Origin: a virus
Reading direction: 5' to 3' (one strand)
DNA length: 26,631 bases
Virus record (IMG/VR): IMGVR_UViG_3300007345_000221
Span: 1 to 26,631 of that record
The position numbers and the translations under genes are program-made. A model generated the notes under the pieces. It saw only the letters and a program-made list of their open reading frames with translations, was not told where the DNA came from and made no database searches. Every line of letters starts with the position of its first letter. Position 1 is the first letter of the stretch. Positions 8,371 to 16,111 of this stretch are shown piece by piece.

Positions 8371-9321
8371 TTAGTTTAGTTCTAAATCGTTGATTCGAAT
8401 GATTAGCGGATTTTCTATCGGCCCTTCCTGCCCGTTCAAGACGTTTGTCTTAGTGAACGTTATGTTGCCATTCGCAGCAAAAGCGGTGCCTGTAGCCTGA
8501 ACCGTATGAGCATGCAACAAATTAAGTACTGGCGTAAAGGAGTTATTGATTGCCTCATACACTACAACCTGTGCTGCCCAATCTTGTGGGTCGACCCCCG
8601 TCTTAAAGGGTAAGCTGATAATCATAGGAGTACCTGCTGCAGCCGCATCTGGGTAATATTCAAACCAAGCTGGATTTGGGGAGGTTAGAGGCCGGGCGTT
8701 AAATACCTGAGCGAACTGGTCAACATCAGTATTTGTACCCGGTTGAATGTAGATAGCATTACGGGGAGTGCGCGTCGAGGCAATATCGATATAAGCATCT
8801 CCGGTAATATCGGGAGCATCAAAAAGTGTTGGTGCTAAGGCATTACTTGTAAGAACGGCGGACGTAGTAATAGCCACGCCATTATCAGAGTAGTCCGAAG
8901 TGCTGTGATACTTAACTGTAAGAGGAGTATTATCAGGGTACACGGCATCTGCATGATCCCCGGATGGATTGTCCACTAAAGTCACGTTCTGACTGAGGCT
9001 TTCATTGACTGTATACGTCAAGCCCGCTGTTCCTGAGGGTTTAATTCCAGCAGGAGCTTGCACCTTAAGAATGCTATAAGACGCAGCAGGCATATCAGAG
9101 TCATAACTCTCAAAGCCACTGTATCCGTCCTCTACTACAATAGACGACTCGTCTTGATAAACCTGAGTCCCAATGAAAAAGTCGCGTCTGTCACAATCGC
9201 GGTCTAGCGCATACAGAACGCGTTTAAGATAGACCTTCAGCTCTCGGCCGAACTCCCACAGTTGATTGAGGGCAGCAAGGCGAGTTTTGCTATTGATGTA
9301 ATCTTTTGGATTGATCTTCAT
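8371..9321 (-). CDS. Virion structural protein of unknown role
   Basis: 316 residues. The first ~50 are helical and charged (ALNQLWEFGRELKVYLKRVLYALDRDCDRRD). The rest is beta-rich with stretches such as PAGIKPSGTAGLTYTVNES and NAIYIQPGTNTDVDQFAQVF. The N-terminal helix could anchor it to a tail or neck complex while the beta part is exposed (inference). The ATG is 1 nt from the preceding stop, and the stop lies 4 nt from the phosphoesterase start. I do not recognise a named family. Confidence 0.72.
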   Translation of the reverse strand: MKINPKDYINSKTRLAALNQLWEFGRELKVYLKRVLYALDRDCDRRDFFIGTQVYQDESSIVVEDGYSGFESYDSDMPAASYSILKVQAPAGIKPSGTAGLTYTVNESLSQNVTLVDNPSGDHADAVYPDNTPLTVKYHSTSDYSDNGVAITTSAVLTSNALAPTLFDAPDITGDAYIDIASTRTPRNAIYIQPGTNTDVDQFAQVFNARPLTSPNPAWFEYYPDAAAAGTPMIISLPFKTGVDPQDWAAQVVVYEAINNSFTPVLNLLHAHTVQATGTAFAANGNITFTKTNVLNGQEGPIENPLIIRINDLELN

Positions 9322-9322
9322 G

Positions 9323-9898
9323 TCAGCAGCCGCATACGCAAGTGCAGCCGTTGCCCTTGCAAATATTATCTAGCAAGGTAATCTTTTCATTGGCGCTTGT
9401 AATGCGGGCATCTGAAGGACTCGCTAAGCCAATGTCAAGCAGAACCCCTTGCCTAATGGTTACAAGCTCTTGAAGGGTCTGTAATTGCTTCTTCTCTTTG
9501 CAGAGTTCGCACATGCTCTTGAGGTAAGTCTCAAGCTTATCGCTAATGCACTTGTCAATTACAGGAATATGTAGGAAGTATTCCTCGAACGTGTAGGTAT
9601 CGGAACCGATAACATACACGATTTTGAATTGGTAAATACCGTCCCGGAAGGACGTCCCAGTTTCATCTGAGACGTCCCCCGGAGCGATATCCATTGTGAA
9701 AGAATGCGGGTTAGCCGCATCATAGCTACCTAAGTCGGCTTCTGTCAGATCCTCATATGCAGTCTTCCCAGGAATCTTGACCTTCACATCAAGTGAAGTG
9801 CGTGCAGTCCCATTGGGGAGGTGGTCATACAAGACAAAGTTTACTGCGCCTGCAATAGTCTTTGTGGTAATCCGCCAGTATCCGGTTTTAGCAGCCAT
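9323..9898 (-). CDS. Virion-block protein with Cys-rich C-terminal region
   Basis: 191 residues. Residues 1-112 are a beta domain (YWRITTKTIAGAVNFVLYDH, then FRDGIYQFKIVYVIGSDTYTF) with no cysteine. All eight cysteines lie in the last 75 residues: C117, C130, C133, C180, C185, C187, C189 and C191. They are separated by a helical hairpin (KEKKQLQTLQELVTIRQG and a second helix). The C..C pair at 130-133 together with the terminal C....C.C.C.C cluster could form a metal site, or disulphides once the virion leaves the cytoplasm. It lies between two structural genes, with a 10-nt gap upstream. The function is unknown; a virion or virion-assembly role is inferred from position. Confidence 0.75.
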   Translation of the reverse strand: MAAKTGYWRITTKTIAGAVNFVLYDHLPNGTARTSLDVKVKIPGKTAYEDLTEADLGSYDAANPHSFTMDIAPGDVSDETGTSFRDGIYQFKIVYVIGSDTYTFEEYFLHIPVIDKCISDKLETYLKSMCELCKEKKQLQTLQELVTIRQGVLLDIGLASPSDARITSANEKITLLDNICKGNGCTCVCGC

Positions 9899-9908
9899 AG
9901 GTCAGCTA

Positions 9909-10712
9909 TTAGGAGATAGAAATAGTACCAGGTGCGTTGGTTGCAAACACTGTAGACAAGTGTCCAACTAAAACGTCACTAGCAGTATCATCGCAGTAAA
10001 TGACAATCTCGTGCAAGTCCTGACGATCGCCCACTTGAGCCTTAACAAAGATGCTCACGCGGTGGAACCCATTATCATCTGCACCTGAAACAGGCTTGAC
10101 CACATTAGGACCAGCGATATTGGTAACACCGATGAATGGGAGAGCGTCTTCAAACTCTGCGTCAATGTCGGCCTTAGTACCAATCGTAAAGACTGGGGCC
10201 GTGGTCTGAGCAAATGCACTAGCATCGTTACCCGCCAAACGCAAGATTTTGTTCAAAGGCGAAGTGATGGTAATCACTGCTCCTGAAACAGTAGCAGCGA
10301 CGTCCTTGAACACGTCGCGAGTAGAAGCATTGATGGCATTCTTGATAGCTAAAGCAGCAGCATCAGCATCAGCACCTTCAGCCTCAAAGGTTGCAATAGC
10401 AAACTTCTCACGGCCTTCAGTAACGTCGATGATTTTCACCTCTGCCTTACCACCGTCAAGAGCGATAGTAGCCGTTTGGACTTGAGCGGTACCGGCATTG
10501 TAGGCAACAGCGTCAACCTTCTGGATATCAGCTTGAGCAAACTCAGGTGTACCGTAACGTTTTTCGATGATCTGGAACTTATCGCCAGCGACGAGAGCAG
10601 CGCCATTATCAGCCTGTGCAGTGCCGTTTTCGATAATGCTGATGGTGTTATCAGCAACAGTGTTCTTCACGCCATCTGTAGTAGCGACGAAGACAAATTT
10701 AGTATGAGACAT
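9909..10712 (-). CDS. Probable abundant virion protein (tail-tube/major tail-like)
   Basis: 267 residues, Ala-rich and low in rare codons. It shares a domain with the next upstream protein: an Ala-rich helix, IN.S, F.DV..TVSGAVITIT and GNDA occur at the same spacing in both (residues ~120-170 here). Other segments, such as DKFQIIEKRYGTPEF and DLHEIVIYCDDTASDVLVG, are beta-rich. A leader with CCCTTAATTCT, also found ahead of the capsid gene, lies 13 nt before the ATG and suggests high expression. A tail-tube or other major virion role is inferred from composition, position and leader. No direct family match is claimed. Confidence 0.72.
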   Translation of the reverse strand: MSHTKFVFVATTDGVKNTVADNTISIIENGTAQADNGAALVAGDKFQIIEKRYGTPEFAQADIQKVDAVAYNAGTAQVQTATIALDGGKAEVKIIDVTEGREKFAIATFEAEGADADAAALAIKNAINASTRDVFKDVAATVSGAVITITSPLNKILRLAGNDASAFAQTTAPVFTIGTKADIDAEFEDALPFIGVTNIAGPNVVKPVSGADDNGFHRVSIFVKAQVGDRQDLHEIVIYCDDTASDVLVGHLSTVFATNAPGTISIS

Positions 10713-10725
10713 AGTATGGAAGAAT

Positions 10726-10733
10726 TAAGGGAT
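10726..10733 (-). promoter_or_regulatory. CCCTTA-type leader element ahead of the 9909-10712 gene
   Basis: On the minus strand ATCCCTTA is followed by ATTCT, overlaps the end of the upstream stop codon, and ends 13 nt before the ATG at 10712. The capsid gene leader has the same CCCTTAATTCT string. It may be a translation or transcript-start signal; the meaning is unknown. Confidence 0.3.
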
Positions 10734-11917
10734 TACGCTTGAATAGTAGCAGTATCGGCGGTAGTCGCCGGTCCAACGTTGCCGCTAGTATCGGTTTGAG
10801 TGGCATTCACAGAAACCACATCATCCTCGGCATAGTTGTCAGCAGCCACTGTCAAAGAAAGAACTTCGGATGCAGATGAAGCGGTAAATGTTTCTACCAC
10901 ATCGGCACCTCCATCAACGGTGAGAGTAACTGTAATTGTAGCTCCGACCTCTGCACCAGAAATCTTGAGGAACATTGCAGACGCACTTCCGGCACTGTAG
11001 GCGGTAGCAGCATCTGAACTGCCCGTTGCATCAGTAACAAACTGAATAGCCGTAAGAGCAGCAGGAGGCGTTACATCTACACCGCTTAAGCCAAGAATAG
11101 TTTGAATAGCATTTACAAGCTTGTTTGAAGCTGCTTCATCGTCCTTAATCGCCACTCGGATTGTCTCGATAGCACGGCGGTTTCCTGGAAGAGCTTGCAA
11201 AACCTCGATAGTGTAGATGCCATAGTCAGCATCAAACTCGGTAGACGTTGCAGGTACAACTACTGGGAACTCTACTTGGTTGTAGGCTCCTGCGCTGATG
11301 TAGCTACGAGTCTCCAAGTCAATAATATTATCACGCTGACCGCGACGTCCTACAGTGTTTGCAGTATTGTAGGTGACTGTCAAGGCATCATCGCCGGTAA
11401 CAGTGATGTCGTAGCCGCGAGGAGTAACAGTAATACGAACGTCCGATCCTGAAACTTCAAAAGTCACGTTGTCAAAACGCTCAGTATCTGGTCGGTCATT
11501 GAAATTCTTTACAAGTTCTGCCGCATCCTTACCGGTCACACCCAAAACATCGTGAACATTGACACCATCTTGTGCTTCTAAGCGGATGCTGTTCATGCCG
11601 GCTTGCAAATTGCTTACGGTAATGCTGGCATCAGATCCTGCTCGAGGCGCTTTGTAGTCACTAGAAAGAATTTGAGACTTCTTGAATTCGCTGCTGCCCA
11701 TAACTGCAGTCGAGCCATCTGGCTGAGGAACTGCAACGGACAACTTAATCATCGCATCAGCAGCAGCAGCAGAGTCATCGCCGTCAGCGAATGCGCCGTC
11801 AACTTGAATCATTAATTCTCCGCTAGTAGCAGCATTAGACACAGAGGTAGCCAGAACGTCAGCTTGGTTGGCTGCTACGTCCCCACGTACCACAAGGGTA
11901 GTATCGAGTAAACCCAT
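10733..11917 (-). CDS. Virion protein with C-terminal Ig-like domain
   Basis: 394 residues in two parts. Residues ~1-275 contain a domain (ITVSNLQAGMNSIRLEAQDG, then AAELVKNFNDR, FDNVTFEVSGSDVRITVTP, GDDALTV) paralogous to the downstream protein at 9909-10712. Residues ~280-394 form one bacterial Ig-like domain: it starts DVTPPAAL, has ATITVTLTVDGGADVVETF in its core and ends NATQTDTSGNVGPATT, the usual last-strand signature. Ig-like domains often decorate phage capsids and tails and weakly bind sugars. The start overlaps the upstream stop by 1 nt (TAATG). I infer that it is a decorated version of the same structural fold as its neighbour. The exact location on the virion is unknown. Confidence 0.78.
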   Translation of the reverse strand: MGLLDTTLVVRGDVAANQADVLATSVSNAATSGELMIQVDGAFADGDDSAAAADAMIKLSVAVPQPDGSTAVMGSSEFKKSQILSSDYKAPRAGSDASITVSNLQAGMNSIRLEAQDGVNVHDVLGVTGKDAAELVKNFNDRPDTERFDNVTFEVSGSDVRITVTPRGYDITVTGDDALTVTYNTANTVGRRGQRDNIIDLETRSYISAGAYNQVEFPVVVPATSTEFDADYGIYTIEVLQALPGNRRAIETIRVAIKDDEAASNKLVNAIQTILGLSGVDVTPPAALTAIQFVTDATGSSDAATAYSAGSASAMFLKISGAEVGATITVTLTVDGGADVVETFTASSASEVLSLTVAADNYAEDDVVSVNATQTDTSGNVGPATTADTATIQA

Positions 11918-12609
11918 TATTCGGATTGTTGTTGTTCAAGAGAAGTCGTCTGGAATAGTGGCGACTCAATGGCCTCGATGATGCTTTTCACCGCTAGATC
12001 AACAATCTCGTGGTGCGTATGCTCTGCTAGCTCGCAATCTACGCTAGTTGACAGGGTAATGTCAACCGGTTGACGCAAGTAATCGAGGTGCAGTGTTTTT
12101 AATATAAACTTTTCGTTGTCCTGAAAGACACGAACTTCATCATCATACACTGCCCCCAACGGAAATTCAGGCTTGGTTTTAGCAAAAGGATTTTGCTGGT
12201 GCTGGTAAAGCTTGTCTTGCTCTACAATGCGCAAGTCCCGTGTAGTCTCCGGGTCGTCCGTATCGACTTGTTCCCCGCAATGATTCACATGAAAAGTCAC
12301 GCGAGCATTGACGAGGAACATATAGTCGATCGGTAAATCAAAGTTGATGAAGTCTACCGTAGCATCCGGCGTGACACCATCTGTATAGTCAACGGTAATG
12401 AGCAACCGCAAATCATCCATGCGCTTGACATTACCCTCAAATCCTAGTTTCTTAGGATCTGTCTGTCGATAGAGACGCTGCTTGATAAACCTTTCCTGAG
12501 CGCGATTCAACCAAAAGTCAATCTCCTCTGGGATAAAGTAATCGTACACCGAGGAGGCTACTTTCTGTAGCCCCTGGTCTACTGCATAGTGCATCTCCTG
12601 AACAGTCAT
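11917..12609 (-). CDS. Head-tail connector/neck-type protein
   Basis: 230 residues. The N-terminal part (MHYAVDQGLQKVASSVYDYF, then PEEIDFWLNRAQERFIKQRL) is a helical pattern that opens many head-completion or connector proteins of Bacteroidota phages. A central beta part (DFINFDLPIDYMFLVNARVTF) follows. The C-terminal helix HEIVDLAVKSIIEAIESP typically closes this family. Its position two genes after the capsid gene fits a neck or ring component that joins the portal to the tail. The stop overlaps the next start by 1 nt (TAATG), and 1 nt separates its ATG from the upstream TGA. The family match is from memory, so the exact connector type is uncertain. Confidence 0.7.
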   Translation of the reverse strand: MTVQEMHYAVDQGLQKVASSVYDYFIPEEIDFWLNRAQERFIKQRLYRQTDPKKLGFEGNVKRMDDLRLLITVDYTDGVTPDATVDFINFDLPIDYMFLVNARVTFHVNHCGEQVDTDDPETTRDLRIVEQDKLYQHQQNPFAKTKPEFPLGAVYDDEVRVFQDNEKFILKTLHLDYLRQPVDITLSTSVDCELAEHTHHEIVDLAVKSIIEAIESPLFQTTSLEQQQSE

Positions 12610-12610
12610 A

Positions 12611-13420
12611 TCATGCGAAAGCCTTTAGCTTGGCTTTAATGGCCGTCAAAACGTTAGAGTTTTTCTTGTCTTTCAGGAAGAGGACGGCTTCTTCCATCGA
12701 GTCTCCTAAGGTGATATCACCATCTAAAATGCTGTTGCCAACTCGACGAAGGGCCTCAAGAGAAAGTGCCTGATTAATCAAGGCGGTAATCTCTAAGTTC
12801 TTATCAGTGCAAATATCGATAAAGTACTCTGGATTGTCCTCTTGGAGTTCTTCCAATTGGAGTTCCTTCTCATCGACAGTAAGCTTGCCCGGGTTATAGC
12901 CGTACACATGCAAGACCATATTCATCCGGTCTTCGTTTGCAGTGAGCTTCATAAACTCTTTGAACGCATCCTTGCGAACTGTCAAGCCAGCAGAAGCCTC
13001 AGCCAATTCCTTACGAGCATCTGAAATATAGTAACGAACCTTCTTGCTGCCGCTCAACTCCTCCTCATCTTTTGCAACGTGAGGGTGGGCCATAATAAAC
13101 TTGTACTTGATGTAGTCAAGCACAGACAGAGGATGTCCCTCTTCGTCCAAGCCTACCTCTAGGTCCAAACCGGCAGCAGGCACCTCGACAGTAAGATTGA
13201 GGTAGTACTCCTTGCAGGCACGGCCAAAACCTTGGTCAGTTGGCGACATGCCAATGACCTCAGGCAAGTATTGTTTTTGTTCAGCGAAGGTCAAGCCCCG
13301 GACAATGTCACCGGCGGCTGTAAAGACTGATCCAATTTTACGCTTGGAATCGGCGTATACCTCGTCCGGCAAGTTTGTGTTATTCGGACGACGGTTGATG
13401 GTAACTAAGTGTGAAGACAT
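12611..13420 (-). CDS. Capsid-adjacent structural protein conserved in Bacteroidota phages
   Basis: 269 residues from ATG 13420. The frame stays open to 13468, but that upstream ATG lies in the loop of the terminator after the capsid gene, so 13420 is the likely start. Recognisable stretches are GLTFAEQKQYLPEVIGMSPTD, YYLNLTVEVPAAGLDLEVG, LDYIKYKFIMAHPHVA and the C-terminal GDSMEEAVLFLKDKKNSN. In my memory this ordered set of motifs marks a protein found close to the capsid gene of crAss-like and similar phages. No enzymatic motif is present. It may be a head-vertex or neck component. It lies just beyond the terminator, so it is likely made in smaller amounts than capsid or from its own start site. 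Confidence 0.72.
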   Translation of the reverse strand: MSSHLVTINRRPNNTNLPDEVYADSKRKIGSVFTAAGDIVRGLTFAEQKQYLPEVIGMSPTDQGFGRACKEYYLNLTVEVPAAGLDLEVGLDEEGHPLSVLDYIKYKFIMAHPHVAKDEEELSGSKKVRYYISDARKELAEASAGLTVRKDAFKEFMKLTANEDRMNMVLHVYGYNPGKLTVDEKELQLEELQEDNPEYFIDICTDKNLEITALINQALSLEALRRVGNSILDGDITLGDSMEEAVLFLKDKKNSNVLTAIKAKLKAFA

Positions 13421-13443
13421 ATCTATTGTATCTAATGAGTTTC

Positions 13444-13480
13444 TAGTAAAAGAAAGGGGGAGGACCATTCCCTCCCCCTT
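13444..13480 (-). terminator. Intrinsic terminator after the major capsid gene
   Basis: The minus strand has a perfect 10-bp stem, AAGGGGGAGG / CCTCCCCCTT, with a 7-nt loop, followed by TTCTTTTAC. It starts 18 nt after the capsid stop and lies before the next leftward gene. It probably reduces read-through, so that capsid mRNA exceeds neck mRNA. Confidence 0.8.
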
Positions 13481-13498
13481 CCGAATCAGACGCTAAGA

Positions 13499-14926
13499 TT
13501 AGCTCTTAGTGCACTCGAGGTGCAAGCAATTGGTTGCGCGGCGAATAGCCACACCACACTCCTTCATGAAGTGGACAGCAGAGCCATCAACGTCAGTCGC
13601 ACGGAGAGCGTTTCCACCGAAGCCAGGAGGCACAGATGCACCAGCCACAGCCCAACGGACCAACTCACGGCCCTTACGGGAGATGTACTGGACATTACGC
13701 TCACCATCGTAGGTGCTCATATCGAGGAAGACCATACGGTAAGACTCAAGCGGCAAACCAGTAACCGGGTGACGGTCGCTGTTCAAGGCACGTGCTCCGT
13801 GGTCAAACAGAGGCAAGTGGCGAACAGTGATTACGTGACCATCGATGTGCTGGTAAGACGTGAAGTAACCGCCGAGCATCAAGTTAGACCCGCTTCCACC
13901 AATGAAGCTAGAAGGATCAGTGTTCTTGATGTACGTACCGGCCTGAATCTCGTTCTTCATCGCGTTGTCAAACTCTTCCATACCACCGATACCGGTGAAG
14001 AGAGTGATGTTCATCTGCTGAGCATCGGTAGCGCCATACAAAGCGTCACGGACAACAGACTTAATCTTAGACGCGGTCAACTCAGAGTAAGTATCCACGT
14101 TAGGAATCTGCTCGAGGACACCAGAACCGAGAGTAATCGGCTTACCGTTATCGTCCTTCAAGTGGATGATACCGTTAGAGTCACGGTTGTACTGAGAGTA
14201 CCACAGTGCGTATTCGGTTTCTTCCTTCCAACGGAGCATGTGCTGGTACTCCTCGAAGTCATACCAGAGGTTAGTAGAGCGGCCACCAACATTGAACTCG
14301 AAGTTCACCACACGGTCAGGCATGTTACCCTCGTATGCGTAAGACTTACGAATCAAGCTGATTTGGTTACGCATCTTGGAAGGAGCAACCCAGTGGCTCT
14401 CGTTTCCGCGTGATCCGCTCATTGCAGCAGGTGCGTACAACTGAACGAACAGCTTGTTTGTGAAAGCAGAACCGTTAACACCGGCACCATCAGCAGCAAC
14501 CAACTGACAGCTGTACTCATAGCCGTCCGCCACAGGAGTGGGGTCGTCCATAATACGGAGCTGAGTTCCGTCTGGAGCTTCGATGATGTACTGGCGCACG
14601 AACCAACGCTCATTAAAGGTCAGTTTAATTCGGGTGTGGTTCGCTCCAGTACCGGATTGAGCCTTGCACTCCAACGCCTTGTTCATACGGCCCATCACTG
14701 GGTAATCGTACTCAATGTCGTTGATGTACTTAGTTGCACCCATACCCTCAGTCAAGTAAGAAAGCGGGAAACGCTTGTCCTCTTGTCCAGCGAGGTGGGT
14801 GATAACAGGGGAGAGAACGTCCGGTTGAGTGAGGAGCGCAGCGGCGAGGCTGTTCTCATCAGTCATAGCAGACGAGTTGAAGGTGTCTTCGTAAAGACGT
14901 AGCTTCTTAATGTTGTCAGCAGACAT
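13499..14926 (-). CDS. Major capsid protein (crAss-like/HK97-fold type)
   Basis: 475 residues. The position directly after the scaffold-like gene, the leader shared with another abundant gene, and the following terminator all fit the main capsid subunit. Sequence marks that I associate with crAss-like capsids are VMGRMNKALECKAQSGTG, then LTFNERWFVRQYIIEAPDG, then RIMDDPTPVADGYEYSCQLV. A long middle domain (WYDFEEYQHMLRWKEETEYA, LFTGIGGMEEFDNAMKNEIQ) and a C-terminal REL-V-R-WAVAGASVPPG tail follow. HK97-fold capsids normally assemble on a scaffold and need no covalent help beyond occasional cross-links; none can be judged here. The call is strong by order and composition; the exact lineage is less certain. 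Confidence 0.9.
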   Translation of the reverse strand: MSADNIKKLRLYEDTFNSSAMTDENSLAAALLTQPDVLSPVITHLAGQEDKRFPLSYLTEGMGATKYINDIEYDYPVMGRMNKALECKAQSGTGANHTRIKLTFNERWFVRQYIIEAPDGTQLRIMDDPTPVADGYEYSCQLVAADGAGVNGSAFTNKLFVQLYAPAAMSGSRGNESHWVAPSKMRNQISLIRKSYAYEGNMPDRVVNFEFNVGGRSTNLWYDFEEYQHMLRWKEETEYALWYSQYNRDSNGIIHLKDDNGKPITLGSGVLEQIPNVDTYSELTASKIKSVVRDALYGATDAQQMNITLFTGIGGMEEFDNAMKNEIQAGTYIKNTDPSSFIGGSGSNLMLGGYFTSYQHIDGHVITVRHLPLFDHGARALNSDRHPVTGLPLESYRMVFLDMSTYDGERNVQYISRKGRELVRWAVAGASVPPGFGGNALRATDVDGSAVHFMKECGVAIRRATNCLHLECTKS

Positions 14927-14951
14927 GGTCTAAAGTTTAGAATTAAGGGTT
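14927..14951 (-). promoter_or_regulatory. CCCTTAATTCT leader of the capsid gene
   Basis: On the minus strand AACCCTTA overlaps the scaffold stop codon and is followed by ATTCTAAACTTTAGACC before the capsid ATG. The string CCCTTAATTCT recurs ahead of the gene at 9909-10712, and AACCCTTA alone recurs 12 nt before the gene at 25310. It lacks an AGGAGG-type ribosome site, as usual in Bacteroidota. Confidence 0.35.
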
Positions 14952-16041
14952 ATAAAAGATCTTTCAATGAGGGAAGTTTCTTTGGTGCCTTGTATGCGGT
15001 CTGCCCTCCCTTCATACGCTGATTGGATGGCTTACGCTGCTGCAGCTTTTCCTTTAAATTCTTTGCTTTCTTGGTATTCTGTGTGTTGGACACAAGCTTG
15101 TTGAGGTCGAATTTCTTCCAAAGCAAGTATTCCATTGCGACTTGAGTTTCCAAGTCCATGCTTTCACGCTCAATCAAACGTTGAGTGCGTCCTTGATTAT
15201 CTACGGCATCGCTCATCCATGAGAAGAACTTATTGCGATCCGCTGTAGGGATTTGGAATCCCCGTACTACGCCTTGGTCAATCGTGTCACGAATGCTTGC
15301 CCATTGTTGCTGGACTTGCCGTTGATTTTCCTCAGCCTGCTTTCGCTGTTGCTCTACCAACTCCTTCGCTTCACGCTCCTGAGCTGCTTTGAGCTTTCCT
15401 AAGCTGCGGTTAGCCTGACCCATAAGAATACCGGCATCCACATACTCTTGAACCGTTTCAGAAATCTCTTCAGCGGTATAGCCCTGACGTTGCAAGAACT
15501 CCTGGACTACCATACGCTGCATAGAGACATCTTCATCACTCAGCTCAATGGCTCCAAAATCCACGTTTGGATTGGTAGCCTCAAAGTATTTCTTAGAATC
15601 CCCACCGTTATAGCGGTACTGCAAGTACTGCTCTACGTCTGGGAACTGTGAGAACACTGCATCAAGCTGCTCTTTAGCAATCTCCTGAGCTACTGCTTGA
15701 GTAAATCCTACAACACCGTCGTAGTCTTCACCAAACTCGCCTTGGACATCATAGCCCATTTTCTGGCGCAGAGTGTCAATAATGCTCGCTTCTTCCTCTT
15801 CCCCCGCTTCCGGTTCGTCTGAGGTTTCTGCTTCTGGTTCAGCGGCAGGCTCATCAGCAACTTCCTCAGCTGCTGGTTCTTCTACCTCTTCTTGTTGTTC
15901 AACTTCAGGCTCTGCAACTTCTTCTACAGGCGCCTCTTCTTCAACTGCCGCCTCGGGAGTAGGGATACTCGCTGGGGCTTGGTCATTAAGCAGGTTTGCT
16001 ACGCTTACCTGACTTAAATCGAGTGATTTTTCTTCTGCCAT
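14950..16041 (-). CDS. Scaffold-like protein (acidic N-terminus, coiled coil, basic C-terminus)
   Basis: 363 residues. Residues ~28-90 are an extremely Glu/Ala/Pro-rich low-complexity tail. Residues ~90-210 are helical (FTQAVAQEIAKEQLDAVFSQ, then MVVQEFLQRQGYTAEEIS). Residues ~215-260 form a long charged coiled coil (KAAQEREAKELVEQQRKQAE). The last 35 residues are strongly basic (KKAKNLKEKLQQRKP, then APKKLPSLKDLL). This acidic/coil/basic plan and the position between portal and capsid genes are typical of a phage scaffolding protein, whose basic C-terminus binds the capsid subunit. No Ser-His protease motif is evident, so it is probably scaffold rather than maturation protease. A TACTTTTG box lies 5 nt upstream of the ATG. 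Confidence 0.82.
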   Translation of the reverse strand: MAEEKSLDLSQVSVANLLNDQAPASIPTPEAAVEEEAPVEEVAEPEVEQQEEVEEPAAEEVADEPAAEPEAETSDEPEAGEEEEASIIDTLRQKMGYDVQGEFGEDYDGVVGFTQAVAQEIAKEQLDAVFSQFPDVEQYLQYRYNGGDSKKYFEATNPNVDFGAIELSDEDVSMQRMVVQEFLQRQGYTAEEISETVQEYVDAGILMGQANRSLGKLKAAQEREAKELVEQQRKQAEENQRQVQQQWASIRDTIDQGVVRGFQIPTADRNKFFSWMSDAVDNQGRTQRLIERESMDLETQVAMEYLLWKKFDLNKLVSNTQNTKKAKNLKEKLQQRKPSNQRMKGGQTAYKAPKKLPSLKDLL

Positions 16042-16046
16042 TGCTA

Positions 16047-16054
16047 CAAAAGTA
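16047..16054 (-). promoter_or_regulatory. Bacteroidota-type -7 box (TACTTTTG) before the scaffold gene
   Basis: TACTTTTG on the minus strand exactly matches TAnnTTTG. It lies in the 70-nt gap after the portal stop, the largest gap between late head genes. Its G is 5 nt from the scaffold ATG, so transcription would start at or within a base of the ATG, giving a leaderless mRNA. No clear -33 TTTG is seen, so this remains a candidate. Confidence 0.4.
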
Positions 16055-16111
16055 TTTGATATACCGAATTATATGACGGATTTCCTATGAGAAACGTTTA
16101 TTTTACTAATA

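Noticed and set aside
13421-13468. Upstream extension (16 residues) of the 12611-13420 gene
   Set aside because: The ATG lies in the loop of the terminator hairpin, and the added residues are unrelated to coding sequence.
13520-14413. A 297-codon open frame on the plus strand within the capsid gene
   Set aside because: It lies wholly antisense to the well-supported capsid gene and its translation shows no domain or coding pattern; it mirrors the capsid codon bias.
15772-15954. Glu/Ala/Pro-rich tract in the scaffold gene as a DNA repeat
   Set aside because: The low complexity is at protein level; codons vary, so it is not a tandem DNA repeat of interest.
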